A DNA stretch of 64,000 nucleotides, taken from NCBI GenBank assembly GCA_026874595.1, contig CM049313.1, forward strand, positions 33,631,159 through 33,695,158, in the 5' to 3' direction. Shown here piece after piece: positions 34,101 to 40,257 of this stretch (position 1 is its first letter; every line of letters begins with the position of its first letter). The DNA is from Sipunculus nudus. Taxonomy: Eukaryota; Annelida; Sipuncula; Golfingiida; Sipunculidae. The position numbers and the translations under genes are program-made. Under the pieces are notes generated by a model that was not told the DNA's origin, did no database searches, and worked only from the letters and a program-made list of their open reading frames with translations.

Positions 34101-36370
34101 CTGTAGTGGTTTGACATAACTGCCTAAAATTTTGCAGGTTTATACATCCTGGACAGCTTTCTTGATTTTATGACAGGTGGCGCCACCAACATTCTAGTTA
34201 ACGCTGCACACATCCAAGCTCATATCTAAGGAACAATTTGACTGATTGGGCCAAAATTGTGCATGTGTTTAGATCTTACATAGGTCTTTATCATACACAA
34301 AACTGGAGGGGTCACCTGCAACCATTTTTGCACAGTGTCTGTCTGTTTGTCTGCCTTGGGCTAAAATCACTCATATACATGTAGTGGTTTGACGTTTCTG
34401 CCTAAAATTTTGCATATGCATACAACTTGGACAGCTTTCTGGATTTGTGGTAGGTGGCACAACCTACATACACATTTAGGCTGCAGACATACATGCTAAT
34501 ATGCAACATACCTCACTCTATTTCCCCTTGCCACTCAATCCATGCCTCACTTCACCCGTTCCACTCTGATTTAGGCGGATACACATAGTCACTTGTCAGT
34601 TACCCGTATTCTAGTTTTTAAAGTTTACACATTTTTTCTCTATTTTTGTGATATATAAATACAGATTAAATCTTGGCCTGTTGGTTAATCTGTTTGATGC
34701 TTCAGTTGAATGGGTATATACTTCCATTCTGATGATAAAATTTCCTTTTGCGAATCTCTTCCCAGTCAGCTGAGCGTCATGACCCATGGGTCACTTGTTT
34801 TTATTTTCAACTTTTATCATTTTTAATAAAAAATATAAGTGAAAATATCAGAATTCTAAGTAACAATCATTATTTATCCAGAGTGTAGCTCATATCGGGT
34901 CATATTATGCATACACATATATTTTATTATCTTTAAATCACAAATGTTCAAACTTAATTTAAAAGAAAATAATGCAACAACATTCCTTGAATCACTATTA
35001 AAAAGCTTTTGACATTGGAGTTTTCAGTCCATGCTTAATTGTATTCACCTGAATGAAAGATGCAGTAAATTTGATAAAATAAAAACATCTTTTCAAATAA
35101 AGTATACACACTGTTGGTTGAATGAGGGACAAACAGTATCATTGTGCTAATCTCAGCTTTAATTTATTACTGGAATTAATAGTCAGTTTCACACCTGGTG
35201 AAGTTTTTACTCTTCTGAAGTAAGGAATTACTTATCTGATGAACATCCACACTTTCATAGCAATACATTACTTTGTGGACACAATTAAATGTGCACACCA
35301 ATCATTGTAATCCTGGTGTAAAAATCTAAAATGTAGCATAGCCTAGAATAAGAATGAATCTGATACAGAAAATTATAACATTCATCTAGTTAATGCAGGG
35401 GAAGCCTGCTAGTAGTGGCCAAGCTGAGCCAAGACAAGCTGCCTGGGGTGGGTTACATGATGCAAGTGAAGGCTGTACTACTAGGCGGGTTAGATGTAAA
35501 CAACAATTGACATGGTGTATGAAAACTTGAATAAAAGCTACTCTTTTCAATCAATTCCTTTGAAATTTCAGATTTTAAAAGATAAAATCCTTATGTTTAT
35601 ATGCTGTGAAAATTAAATCAACAGTGCTTACAGGGAAAAAACGTGCCGTTGCCAAAGTTGGACAAAATTTAAAGTATTGATTTTTTATTTATGCTAATAA
35701 CTTGAAAAATTTGCAAAATTCAGATCTAATTTTGGGTAAACAATTGGATCTTGATTAAATTAAGTTATATCCCTGAAAAAAAGTCTCCAGCTTCAGCAAT
35801 TCTCATGTTAAGTGAGTAAATATATTTTCTGATTTTTTTTTAAAATTGCATTTCATTTGGGCCCATAACTACAAAACAATATGCAATATTGACCTAGTTT
35901 TTATTTGTTCATAGAAAATGTATGGAAGAATATATATATATACTAAATATGCTACTATATATACTAAATATTATACAGCCTTGAAGTGAAACAATGGCTT
36001 TTTTCATGGAAAACAGAGAACTATGTCCTAGTGACCCAAATTTCGATATGGAAGGTGATTTTGGGGACATCTAACTGTATGCAAAATTTTGGATTCGTAG
36101 GTCCAACAGTTTCAAAACGTGCCCTGTTAATGCCCGGATGGCAGCACGGTGGATGGACAATGGACAAAGGACCACAACTATAGCTCAGATGACTTATAGT
36201 CAGCTGAGCTAAAAAGGCAAAAAGTAAGAAAATATACAAATATTTATTTTCAGATTTCTGGGAGAGTCAGCCAGCGGTGTAGTGAATATGGAGAGATGCA
36301 GCAGCCTGAGTCACGGAGCCGGTTGAGAAAAGATTTCTTTTTATTTCCTGGATGTTATGATGAGACTTGA
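7026..36370 (+). CDS. Caspase, 3' part of gene (five exons, prodomain outside window)
   Basis: Cysteine-aspartate protease of apoptosis or inflammation. Exons 7026-7196, 8827-9046, 11295-11480, 12530-12639 and 36254-36370 join in frame with GT-AG borders (267 residues then TGA). The start of p20 (KGRALVINN, RRGSD), the catalytic His in SHGERG (residue about 85) and the catalytic Cys in VACQG (about 128) are seen. So are a roughly 55-residue acidic/polar linker with several Asp residues, and p10 with SLRD, GSWYIQ and a terminal FFLFPG. The Arg residues lining the S1 pocket (about 27 and 198) are kept, but the Gln that precedes Ala-Cys in nearly all active caspases is Val. The short C-terminus (MQQPE...LRK...FPG) and ACQG recall initiator caspases (2/8 type); assignment to a subtype is uncertain. 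The prodomain is not in the window. The last intron is 23.6 kb. Confidence 0.93.
7197..7724. other. Caspase intron a, left part
   Basis: AT-rich, with no coding sequence or repeat copy that I can match elsewhere in the window. Confidence 0.5.
7725..8480 (+). repeat. Dispersed repeat R6, copy 1 (contains 32-bp minisatellite)
   Basis: About 350 bp here (from about 7725) matches 37027-37400 with scattered differences, including GACATATTTGTTGTGACTTT and GGCCGGTTTACAACTTTCAT. The right end of this copy is expanded by the 32-bp tandem array. Family unknown; no coding capacity seen. Confidence 0.8.
8069..8466 (+). repeat. 32-bp minisatellite, about 12.4 copies
   Basis: Unit begins GTTGTGAGTGCAAAACACTA and has a strict 32-bp period, with 12 full copies (8069-8452) plus a partial one. 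Copies are almost identical (single changes such as TTACAT and GTGTGTG), suggesting recent expansion or homogenisation. Located in caspase intron a-b. Confidence 0.97.
8485..8826 (+). other. Caspase intron a, right part
   Basis: Starts with a motif AATGAGGTGAAAGGTCACAA that recurs at about 12411 in a diverged form, a sign of another old dispersed repeat. It ends with the T-rich tract and acceptor of exon b. Confidence 0.5.
8827..9046 (+). CDS. Caspase exon b: catalytic His and Cys
   Basis: 220 nt after a pyrimidine-rich TTTTCTTCAG acceptor. It continues directly from exon a without missing residues. It holds IMSHGERG with the catalytic histidine and FVLVACQG with the catalytic cysteine. The residue before Ala-Cys is Val (codon GTG), where Gln is usual. 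The donor is taken at 9047 (GAG|GTCAGT) because the split codon then joins the next exon in frame as ...CQGELMD, matching the usual caspase sequence after the cysteine. Confidence 0.93.
9047..10204 (+). other. Caspase intron b, left part
   Basis: AT-rich intron sequence with a C-run near 10078. No gene or matched repeat seen. Confidence 0.5.
10205..10440 (+). repeat. Short dispersed repeat with TGTC microsatellite
   Basis: Begins near TTTTATTGTCCCC and carries an imperfect inverted GTCCCC/GGGGGAC pair. A TGTC/TCTG microsatellite (about 10253-10292) and a region like those of low-copy invertebrate repeats follow. Only one copy lies in the window, so family status is an inference. Confidence 0.45.
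10441..11294. repeat. Caspase intron b, right part, with partial M1 MITE
   Basis: About 10765-10915 matches, in inverted sense, the right arm of the foldback element at 57728-58080 (shared AATCAGACCAAT and CATTGTGCATCCA). A 177-codon open frame on the minus strand crosses this repeat and a C/G-rich stretch near 11010-11090; I do not regard it as a gene. The remainder is unassigned. Confidence 0.6.
11295..11480 (+). CDS. Caspase exon c: inter-subunit linker and p10 start
   Basis: 186 nt between a CTGCAG acceptor and a GTGAGC donor, phase 1 at both ends. The encoded segment is low in hydrophobic residues and rich in Ser, Gln, Gly and Asp (LSD, SGD, QRD are candidate self-processing sites). It then enters p10 with YSDMFTAYSVMSG, matching the caspase strand before the second S1 arginine. 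Confidence 0.88.
11481..12529. other. Caspase intron c
   Basis: No gene. The part from about 12174 to 12470 contains AATGAGGTCAAAGGTCACAA, shared with about 8490, and looks like an old dispersed repeat. Confidence 0.5.
12530..12639 (+). CDS. Caspase exon d: p10 substrate loop
   Basis: 110 nt, acceptor TTTTGACAG, donor GTAAGG. It encodes FGSLRDVHQGSWYIQEMDRVF and the following helix. SLRD carries the S1-pocket arginine and GSWYIQ is the caspase p10 signature. The exon ends in phase 0, followed by the 23.6-kb intron. Confidence 0.92.
12640..13577. other. Start of the 23.6-kb caspase intron
   Basis: AT-rich. Around 12757 a short block (ACAGTAAAACCTCAATTATG) resembles the terminus of a DNA transposon and has a weaker relative near 57566. 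About 13480-13552 is a fragment of the M2 MITE family. Confidence 0.45.
13578..14600 (+). mobile_element. R1 hairpin-ended element, copy 1 (5' part)
   Basis: Opens with AGCTCAGCTGACTATAAGTC, which folds with the following ATCTGAGCT into a hairpin. A TCCG/TCTG-rich tract and a body like copies 2, 3 and 6 follow. From about 14340 a second diverged copy of the opening body appears, as in copy 3. No matched 3' end lies nearby; the next forward R1 3' end is at 20096-20131, so later insertions may have split it. Confidence 0.7.
14601..15606. other. AT-rich intron sequence
   Basis: Very AT-rich (T and A runs). No gene, no tandem array, no repeat copy matched elsewhere in the window. Confidence 0.5.
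15607..18060 (+). repeat. R3 repeat with internal tandem units, interrupted by a transposon
   Basis: Begins AGCGAACCTGTGAGCTAATG with a CATCCGTCGTGC tract. It contains at least four diverged units of about 160-170 bp (near 15825, 17547, 17709 and 17880), each with ATCTTCTTCTC...GCCAAAT...TTTTTGGCTGAGTTA. It is split at a TA by the element at 16048-17453; the flanks read GATCACA and GGTCATATCTG. Family unknown. Confidence 0.7.
16048..17453. mobile_element. DNA transposon with perfect 25-bp TIRs and TA target duplication
   Basis: Left end 16050-16074 (CCGTAAAATCTCCACTTAAA...) is the exact reverse complement of the right end 17427-17451, and both ends are flanked by TA. Several GTGCGGTTTTAA subterminal repeats lie near both ends. 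No transposase frame survives, so it is non-autonomous. The interior (about 16500-16920) is more GC- and CpG-rich than its surroundings and may be captured sequence. TA duplication fits Tc1/mariner-like or ISL2EU-type elements; the superfamily is not settled. Confidence 0.85.
18061..19257 (+). repeat. Mixed repeat-derived intron sequence
   Basis: 18480-18900 has loose duplications (CTATTTATAGCTTTGGCAGA twice, CAAGAGTTCACTCAGTG several times). 18980-19257 has diverged copies of the GGTGGCGCCACC-centred unit that also occurs in R2 and R1b. No gene. Confidence 0.5.
19258..19888 (+). mobile_element. R2 element copy a
   Basis: Left end GTATCCACCAAAACAGAGTT forms a hairpin with GTTTTGCGGATAC. The right end has a hairpin GTAGTC/GACTAC followed by CCATATTCTAG then T. 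The interior carries GGTGGTGCCACC and GGTGGCGCAACC units and a TTTGCACAGCGTCCATCTG block. A 3' hairpin followed by CTAG with T after it is the layout of Helitron termini; the left end is less typical. No coding capacity. Confidence 0.65.
19889..20550. other. R1 3' terminus and M2 fragment next to the LTR element
   Basis: 20096-20131 is an R1 3' end (CAGCTGAGCACCATGACCC then palindromic GACCCATGGGTC and CTTGTTTTT). 20405-20515 is related to the M2 MITE. The rest is AT-rich and unassigned. Confidence 0.55.
20551..20555. other. Target site duplication, left (CCATG)
   Basis: CCATG directly precedes the 5' LTR and matches CCATG directly after the 3' LTR at 30997-31001; 5 bp is usual for Ty3/gypsy. 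Confidence 0.88.
20556..21704 (+). repeat. 5' LTR, 1149 bp
   Basis: Starts TGTCACC and ends GGTGACA, a 7-bp inverted terminal pair. Its last 612 bp recur at 30384-30996. It should hold the element's promoter and polyadenylation signals, but I could not pick these out with confidence. Confidence 0.88.
21710..21727 (+). other. Putative primer binding site
   Basis: TGGCGAGCGTGCCAGGAT, six bases after the LTR, starts with TGG as sites complementary to tRNA 3' CCA ends do. The tRNA species was not identified. Confidence 0.55.
21728..22428 (+). other. Retrotransposon leader
   Basis: Non-coding region between primer site and gag. It has a CCGT/CCAT-rich short repeat near 22228-22282. A 62-codon frame at 21885-22073 has no recognisable features. 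Confidence 0.6.
22429..25191 (+). CDS. Retrotransposon gag-protease-integrase polyprotein (frame broken at end)
   Basis: 920 codons. Residues 28-70 are a highly charged helix. About 85-250 is a retrotransposon gag domain. C296-C299-H304-C309 is a CCHC zinc knuckle. The protease motif is DSG at 405-407. An HHCC zinc domain follows (H603, H610, C640, C643), then the integrase core with D673, D733 and E769, giving D-D(35)-E. The GPY/F-type C-terminal module starts at WKGPY (908-912), where the frame ends early at TAG; its continuation is in another frame from about 25180. No slippery heptamer is visible and the break is inside a folded module, so I read it as a one-base mutation. The element is a retrotransposon; no envelope gene is seen. 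Confidence 0.93.
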   Translation: METLESLVRCGQALGLKDQALQDYVEARRRADEEREERARQREIEKEQRELEREREARAHELEVLRLKSDSGVKEERSRDVFPKIQLPPFDEAHDQLDAFLERFERLAVCQGYDRENWALHLSPLLRGKALGTYTQLSVSEAMDYDKLKIALLKRYQMTEEGYRHKFRTCRPERGETPSQFAVRLSGYLDHWIGMAGVGGDYDGVVNLLMCEQFVNCCSRDLSMFLKERRCRDFDSMVDLAESYTEAHGVHSLTAGPRYGNNVPRPAQPVSQPREKPEVERSPDGQTFKPSGGIRCYLCNELGHKAQECKTSARSRPRSSPQVGRAAGDQQRYRTNFSPPYNPKQKPETMSMAVVEAETETVGAVKPEVESPSQSLGFAAQTEGGISLPVCEGLVNGKSARVLRDSGCSSAGIRESYVEPNQFTGHQVECRLFDGSVRQFPTARINVDCVYFVGTIEAMVVGDAVCDLALGNVAGARDPYDPDPTWKSERSSGIVCDGVESQKEVSSPVETRSAAREKQIPTRSLNVASPVADVSPAEFLKAQEEDGSLAPYWRLAREARNDSPFRIEDGYLVQVVSDKRGDQDGSRVVVPQTLRYDVMRMGHEAVMAGHQGIDKTHDRVRTQFFWKGMYNDIAEFCKSCPICQKTIPKGKVLGATLGQMPLIDEPWRRISMDLVGPIHPASERGHRYILTVMDYATRYPEAVALKNIDTVSVADALVDIYARLGVPSEVLTDMGTQFTSDLMREVSRVLSVRQLTTTPYHPMCNGMVERFNGTLKLMLKRMCEERPRDWDRYLSAVLFAYREAPHESTGFSPFELLYGRIVRGPMRILRDLWTKRDTSVETKTTYQYVLDLQEKLSDTCALAREALNKSANRHKLLYDRGKCTSRFEAGDEVLLLLPTERNKLMVQWKGPYTIVTGLGT
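25149..26477 (+). CDS. Retrotransposon integrase tail and reverse transcriptase (truncated)
   Basis: Only codons after about 25180 are genuine. They finish the integrase module (KVKTFHVNMLKRYH), pass a linker, then encode a Ty3/gypsy reverse transcriptase: RPYRVPFELRETM, CILLRKPDGKTRFVIDYR, LDLTKGYWQIPV (catalytic Asp about 235), FRVMPFGL, CYVDDVLIHA (catalytic YVDD, about 295-298), then the thumb and connection ending LPDFSKRF. RNase H should follow but is absent. The stop TAG is made at the junction with the inserted R1 element: its A and G are the first two bases of R1. Non-functional. Confidence 0.92.
   Translation: MERPLYYCNRVGDLDYRIKIGDKVKTFHVNMLKRYHARNEPQHILAAVAKGATDSIHDPDGVDGETEPPVFGELNPEGIDEDAHMSLPSYARRQTERDVQVNADLGKCQRREILSLLRQYGDVFTDVPKLTNVVECSIKLSSDVPVKTRPYRVPFELRETMRKEIQEMLNLGIIEQSDSSYASPCILLRKPDGKTRFVIDYRKLNQSVVFDPEPMPDPETLFVEVAKSQYFTKLDLTKGYWQIPVSEESRDKTAFVTPDGHYQFRVMPFGLVTAGAVFTRMMRKMFSDMPNVVCYVDDVLIHAETWDEHLRTLREVLVRLECANLAAKPAKTFIGYQSLEFLGHLVGTGNLATNPVLLKRIQSTDRPKTKKALRAFLGLTGYYRKFVPNYAEIAVPLTDLTRKGQPNKLDWKPVHENAYCSLKAKLSDSAILKLPDFSKRFY
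26476..28354 (+). mobile_element. R1 element copy 2 (full length, 1.88 kb)
   Basis: Starts with hairpin AGCTCAG...CTGAGCT, a GTCCGTCCGTC tract, and an AT-rich body with a 23-C run (27338-27360). It ends GTCAGCTGAGCACAGTGACC, a GACCCATAGGTC near-palindrome and CTTGTTTTTA. GCTCAGCTGAC occurs at both ends in inverted sense. It is nearly the reverse complement of 48951-50871. It abuts the broken reverse transcriptase at its left end. Confidence 0.85.
28062..28295 (+). pseudogene. Possible endonuclease (EEP/LINE-type) C-terminal remnant in R1
   Basis: A 77-codon frame near the R1 3' end reads CKLLKCQQLMEKPTNDHG, then TDHLFTN, then SGHKIFFATIS. The order QL...PT...D.L.TN...S.H matches the end of apurinic-type endonuclease domains of non-LTR elements and Helentrons, where a final SDH is usual. 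The same frame survives in copy 6 (49010-49267, minus strand) with several replacements. It has no start of the domain and is surely not functional. The homology is motif-level only. Confidence 0.45.
28355..29132. other. Unassigned 0.8 kb between two R1 copies
   Basis: AT-rich, with short open frames but no motif, and no second copy in the window. It lies inside the retrotransposon limits yet has no recognisable retrotransposon sequence. Confidence 0.45.
29133..30383 (+). mobile_element. R1 element copy 3 (truncated into the 3' LTR)
   Basis: Starts with the same hairpin and a GTCCGTCCGTCC tract as copy 2. Internally it has a second diverged copy of its body from about 29891. It stops at GGCACGTTT, where LTR sequence begins, so its 3' end is missing. 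Confidence 0.8.
30384..30996 (+). repeat. 3' LTR remnant (last 613 bp)
   Basis: Matches 21093-21704 with about 99% identity. The first roughly 537 bp of the LTR are gone. It ends GGTGACA followed by CCATG. Confidence 0.92.
30997..31001. other. Target site duplication, right (CCATG)
   Basis: Matches 20551-20555 and fixes the outer limits of the retrotransposon. Confidence 0.88.
31002..31655. other. Intron sequence with an R1 3' end (minus)
   Basis: 31269-31305 is an inverted R1 3' terminus (AAAAACAAGGGACC...GCTCAGCTGA). The rest is AT-rich and unassigned. Confidence 0.5.
31656..34803 (+). mobile_element. R1b element with internal tandem repeats and a nested R2
   Basis: A hairpin-ended start (AGCTCAGCTGAATGAAAGTC) and an R1-type 3' end at about 34765-34803 (GACCCATGGGTC then ACTTGTTTTTA). 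The interior has about five diverged units of 330-360 bp (near 31737, 32065, 32400, 32839 and 33180). Most share AGACCTTTAAA, GAAATTAGGTCTCTGTTACC and an end near GACTGGTGGCGCCACCTG. R2 copy b occupies 33463-34614. Many short frames here are shadows of the repeat. Confidence 0.75.
33463..34614 (+). mobile_element. R2 element copy b
   Basis: Left end GTATCCTCCAAAACAAAG; right end ...TTACCCGTATTCTAG followed by T. It has six or more GGTGGCGCCACC-type units spaced roughly 110-160 bp, each with TTTGCACA...GTCTGTCTG and ATTTTGCA blocks. Related to copies a and c. Confidence 0.7.
34804..35599. other. AT-rich intron sequence
   Basis: No gene or matched repeat. It may be the continuation of the R1 copy ending at 36210. 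Confidence 0.4.
35600..36210 (-). mobile_element. R1 element copy 5 (5' part, inverted)
   Basis: Reads as R1 on the minus strand, with the hairpin AGCTCAG...CTGAGCT at 36210 and body sequence back to about 35600. With the inverted R1 3' end at 31269-31305 it could be one element split by R1b; removing R1b leaves about 1.8 kb, close to the full R1 length. Confidence 0.7.
36254..36370 (+). CDS. Caspase terminal exon: end of p10
   Basis: 39 codons including TGA, after a TATTTATTTTCAG acceptor. It ends ...RLRKDFFLFPGCYDET, the typical caspase terminus (aromatic/Leu-FPG), which is what identifies this isolated exon. It follows in phase 0 from exon d although 23.6 kb away. The reverse-oriented end of an R1 repeat stops only about 40 bp upstream of this exon. 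Confidence 0.88.
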   Translation: MSGRVSQRCSEYGEMQQPESRSRLRKDFFLFPGCYDET

Positions 36371-37026
36371 ACCTGACATAACTGAACCAGTCTGTATAAA
36401 ACTGTGTGGTAGTTAGTATCAACATGGATTGCTTAAATATACTGTGTCAGTCATGACACCAAATATTCATGTAAAATTGAAAAAATACATGGCTGACAAG
36501 GACATTGCAGATGTGTCACCAGTCAACACTGTATCACCAGTCTGTGTGATCAAACATGCCACAAAATAGTTATGCAGGGAGAAGAAGTTCAAACTTATGA
36601 ATAGCAAACAGCAAGTATCAAATTGAGAACAAACTCTAATACTGTTGCTAGTTGTACAGGAGTGTCAACTTGATTGGAAATACTTGATAACACATGGGAT
36701 GCAACTGTCCTCAGATCACCACCAGATGGATGGATACAGCAGAAATGTTGTAACTTGTAAATACAGATAATTTAAGTCTGAATAGCTTAGGTGATTGGTC
36801 ATAGGTCAAAATCATGAACATGACAGCATTGCTTTCATGGCAGTTTTGTATTGGTTGGGTTAATTAGTATCCTGTCTGTTCTTGTACTAGTGAATGTGTG
36901 TTGTGTTGAGAATAAATTATATCATTTAATATCAGTGCATCATAGTTGTGTATAAACAAAATTGGACTCTTTCAGTCTCTCTTTCTATGCTTTTTGTAAA
37001 TTTATCAAATTGAGCAGGATTAAAAA
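36371..37026 (+). other. Caspase 3' UTR and putative poly(A) signal
   Basis: Sequence after the caspase stop has no repeat homology inside the window until 37027. A canonical AATAAA lies at 36911-36916 and would give a 3' UTR of roughly 560 bases. No transcript evidence is available. Confidence 0.5.
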
Positions 37027-37410
37027 ATTCTTCTCGACTTGTAGTGAGAATTAAACATACCTATCAAAGGTGTCTTATTTTATATAACTCCTCTAGAAAA
37101 CCATATATCTGACATATTTGTTGTGACTTTGAAATTTGTATGCTAAAAACGGAACCAGGTGTAAGACAGGATTATAGGCATTTATAATAAACTTTTCCAT
37201 TTCGAACAGCTATTTCGTCATTTTCAAACTGGAAAAAACAACAGGCCGTGTAGGACAAAGCAGACATTTCAGACCCTTCATTACACGGCCGGTTTACAAC
37301 TTTCATACAGTTAGGTCAGGTAGATATGTCCCCATTGACCTTTCATGTGTCGTCAGTTCAAAACACTAGGTTATATTTGTGTCATAAGTGCAACACACTT
37401 TTGGGGGGGG
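37027..37410 (+). repeat. Dispersed repeat R6, copy 2
   Basis: Matches 7725-8100 with scattered changes. It has about one and a half copies of the 32-bp unit that is amplified in copy 1, and ends at an 11-G run. It lies about 100 bp after the caspase poly(A) signal. Confidence 0.8.
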
Positions 37411-40050
37411 GGGGCTCTTAAAATGTTATTATATATGATGTACCGGCATAGGAGTGTACCCAACACTCTTAAAATAAAATAAATCAAGAATGTATTTTTC
37501 TCTGATCCACAAAATTTATCACTTTAAAAAATATTGGCAATTTATATTTTAAATTGTTAATGTATGTTACAGGTCATGCTTATCAGCTGAAAATCTTGAC
37601 TCATTGGTCACTTAAGATTGTACATTTTTATCACGAGTCATTATGAGTTTGCCAAAAAATTAAAATTATGTATAACTTTAATAGGTGACTGGTAGATTAT
37701 AGATTCAACCATTACTCAGTATTCTTTTCATATTTGTATATTTCAGTGTAAGTTCCTTTTGATCAGAATGAACTATACCATTATTGATTAAATTACAGCA
37801 AGCACTGTTGACTGTACAGTTGATAAAGGCAGTGTATTAATCAGATATTATAAGAAACAGATGTGTAATACCCATGCTATTGGAAGACATGAGTTCATGT
37901 ACAAAAGTAATGTAAAGGCAAAAAAAAAAAGGGTCAAAATAGATGGGTACAGTCCCAGAGAAACCAATTTTTTGTCTAATAAATTGAAGGTAGTCTACAT
38001 TCATTTTGCACTCTTTGTCTCAATAAAATGCCATGAAGTCATTCTATTCTCATGCAAACCCCCATAAAGTATATATCATATTAAACTTTATAGAATTATT
38101 TATCTGATGAAATATAATTTGTGTTTGTATCTCATGACCTGAATACCCCAATTTCCCCCAAAACGATAATTTTAGGGTTTACAGATGACAGTGCTACCTT
38201 AATTACCAACATAATGATGGAGACAGATGTGGTTAATGTACTTTGCTTACATAGTTTGAATTCAAAATCGAATGAATGTATTAAATACTATGTGAATTCT
38301 CTCTGTGGTGTTGTTATTGGTTGCAGATGTCACATGATTGAGTCACATGGCTTGGTGTCATATGACTGCCTCCTGAAGAGAAATGAAGTACAGGTAGCCA
38401 CGTTGTGCAGAATGTACGAAATGCAGTCAGTCCAATATTGAACCAATATGTCTGACAATAGCCTTGTGAGCCAGACACATTTTGGTTTGGAGAGTTTTGC
38501 AAAATTGGTGAAAAGGTCATGGACACTAAAACCGAGTTAATTTTAAAGGACAGTTGCTGCATGGGTGAAAGCTAGGTCAAGGGCACAGGGCCATTCAACT
38601 ATGGGTCTATGGTCATTGAAATGGAATGCAGGGTCAAACGTCTAGTAACAGATACCAAGAAGTTTAAATAAGGATGAGCTATGTTATACAGGTCCTAATG
38701 GCTTGCAAACCATCTTGTTAACAGCAAAATGTTTGGTCATATTGAGGGATTTTAGTTTGTGGAGGTACAAACACACACACAGTGGTTACCCTTTTGTTCA
38801 CTAGGTTTTAAAATTCACGATATTTGTGAAAGAGGAATAAACATTCGTGAATAAGAGGTCCCATCTTCGATGGCAAGTTGAGAGGGAGAAGGTAAAAATT
38901 GGTCATGAATGTTCAAAGAATGCTTATGGTTGTGTAGGTCTTTTGTTTGGTGAGATTGTTAAAACAGGATCCTTGTGAAAACCCAGAAAATCGTGAAATT
39001 TTTATATAATGCCAACTACAGCAGACATGGCTCATTGATGCATCCAAGGATCCATTTACTTTTTATTTCTCTATATTTAATGTACCAGTTCTGCAATATC
39101 CCAAGTGAAACTTAAATGAAAGAGAAATAATTATTTACATGGAAAGTTTTTATTTTCATTAACATATTATGAAATAAAGATGATTTGATAATAATCTCAT
39201 TTAAATACTTGTTCAATGATAGAGAAACTGTTCTCTCCTTGAACAGTTTTATAAGTATAGAAAGTATGTGAATAAGATATAAGATATAAAAGATCTGATA
39301 TGAAGCTGTTATATACCTGCAAATATATGCAAGTATAGATAAGAACACTATGATGACATCATAAGCACAAAGAGGGTTGTTATTAAAATATAACCAGGAC
39401 ACTTCTGATTATGAACTTTATCAGCAGAGAGCGCTCTGTTGTAGAATGAAATGACACTTGGTGATCAGTACCTGGTATCTGTTTCAAGGCACATAGATTA
39501 CTGAAACTCAGTAGAAAAATAAAACTGGTATTACAGAGAATGAAATACATGTAATAATTTATAGCACCTGTCATACCCTGAAGGCATTAATATTAGACAC
39601 GATATTTGATACATTAACAATAAACTTAACAATAACAGCCAGAGGTACTTGTTATTAAGTCATCTTAAGTAAACCTGTGCTGAGACCATAAAGATATTTG
39701 TATATTTCCACCATTAACAATGAGCAGTACTTTTCCTTGAATTCCAATACAAAAGCAATTTCTTATATATGTCTTGTATGTCTTATATTTTTTATGAATC
39801 AAACAATATGTTCATCATATTTAGCCTTAGTTATAATTATTACTTGCTAGATTCTTTCTGGTTTCTCAAGGCATTTCCCAGAAACAGATATCTAATTTTT
39901 TCTACAGTAAAGATATTCAACAGAATTCCCCTGAAACTAGTTTTGAGTTTTCATTTGACAAGACTTGTTTTTCCTTAAGTTTACTGTTTTCCTGTAAAAC
40001 CGTTTCTTTTACATTAACACTGATCCCTGTAGGTTTTCCAGTGTATCTGT
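37411..40050. other. Intergenic region between the convergent genes
   Basis: Contains a worn R1 3' end near 37570-37610 and an M2-like fragment near 38778-39012 beside a short CA run. Several AT-rich stretches follow, and TTTATT (AATAAA on the minus strand) occurs near 39062 and 39149 as possible poly(A) signals of the JmjC gene. A 106-codon frame at 38121-38441 has no recognisable feature. Confidence 0.5.
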
Positions 40051-40257
40051 TTACAGTTCATCATGCTGGTCCATGGGATCACCATCCCCGGCACCAGGCT
40101 CCTCTTCTTCAGCCTCATCCTCGTACATTTCTGCCTCATCAAACGGGACAGATGGTTTCATAAAGGGGAAGCTTTCCATGAGTTCTCTCACTGGACACTC
40201 CTCTATTTCATCCCAGGTCAGCTGGCCATCATGGTCTGTGTCTAATACATGATATAC
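40051..40257 (-). CDS. JmjC gene exon 7: EF-hand, acidic tail, HDEL
   Basis: Terminal exon after TTCTTTTCCACAG. It encodes DTDHDGQLTWDE, a perfect 12-residue EF loop (Asp at 1, 3, 5; Gly 6; Glu 12), then a Glu/Asp-rich tail and QHDEL followed by TAA. HDEL is an ER-retrieval signal, agreeing with the signal peptide in exon 1. Confidence 0.93.
   Translation of the reverse strand, partial: VYHVLDTDHDGQLTWDEIEECPVRELMESFPFMKPSVPFDEAEMYEDEAEEEEPGAGDGDPMDQHDEL

Noticed and set aside
38121-38441. 106-codon frame between the two genes
   Set aside because: No domain, no splice context, AT-rich codon use; I cannot support it as a gene.
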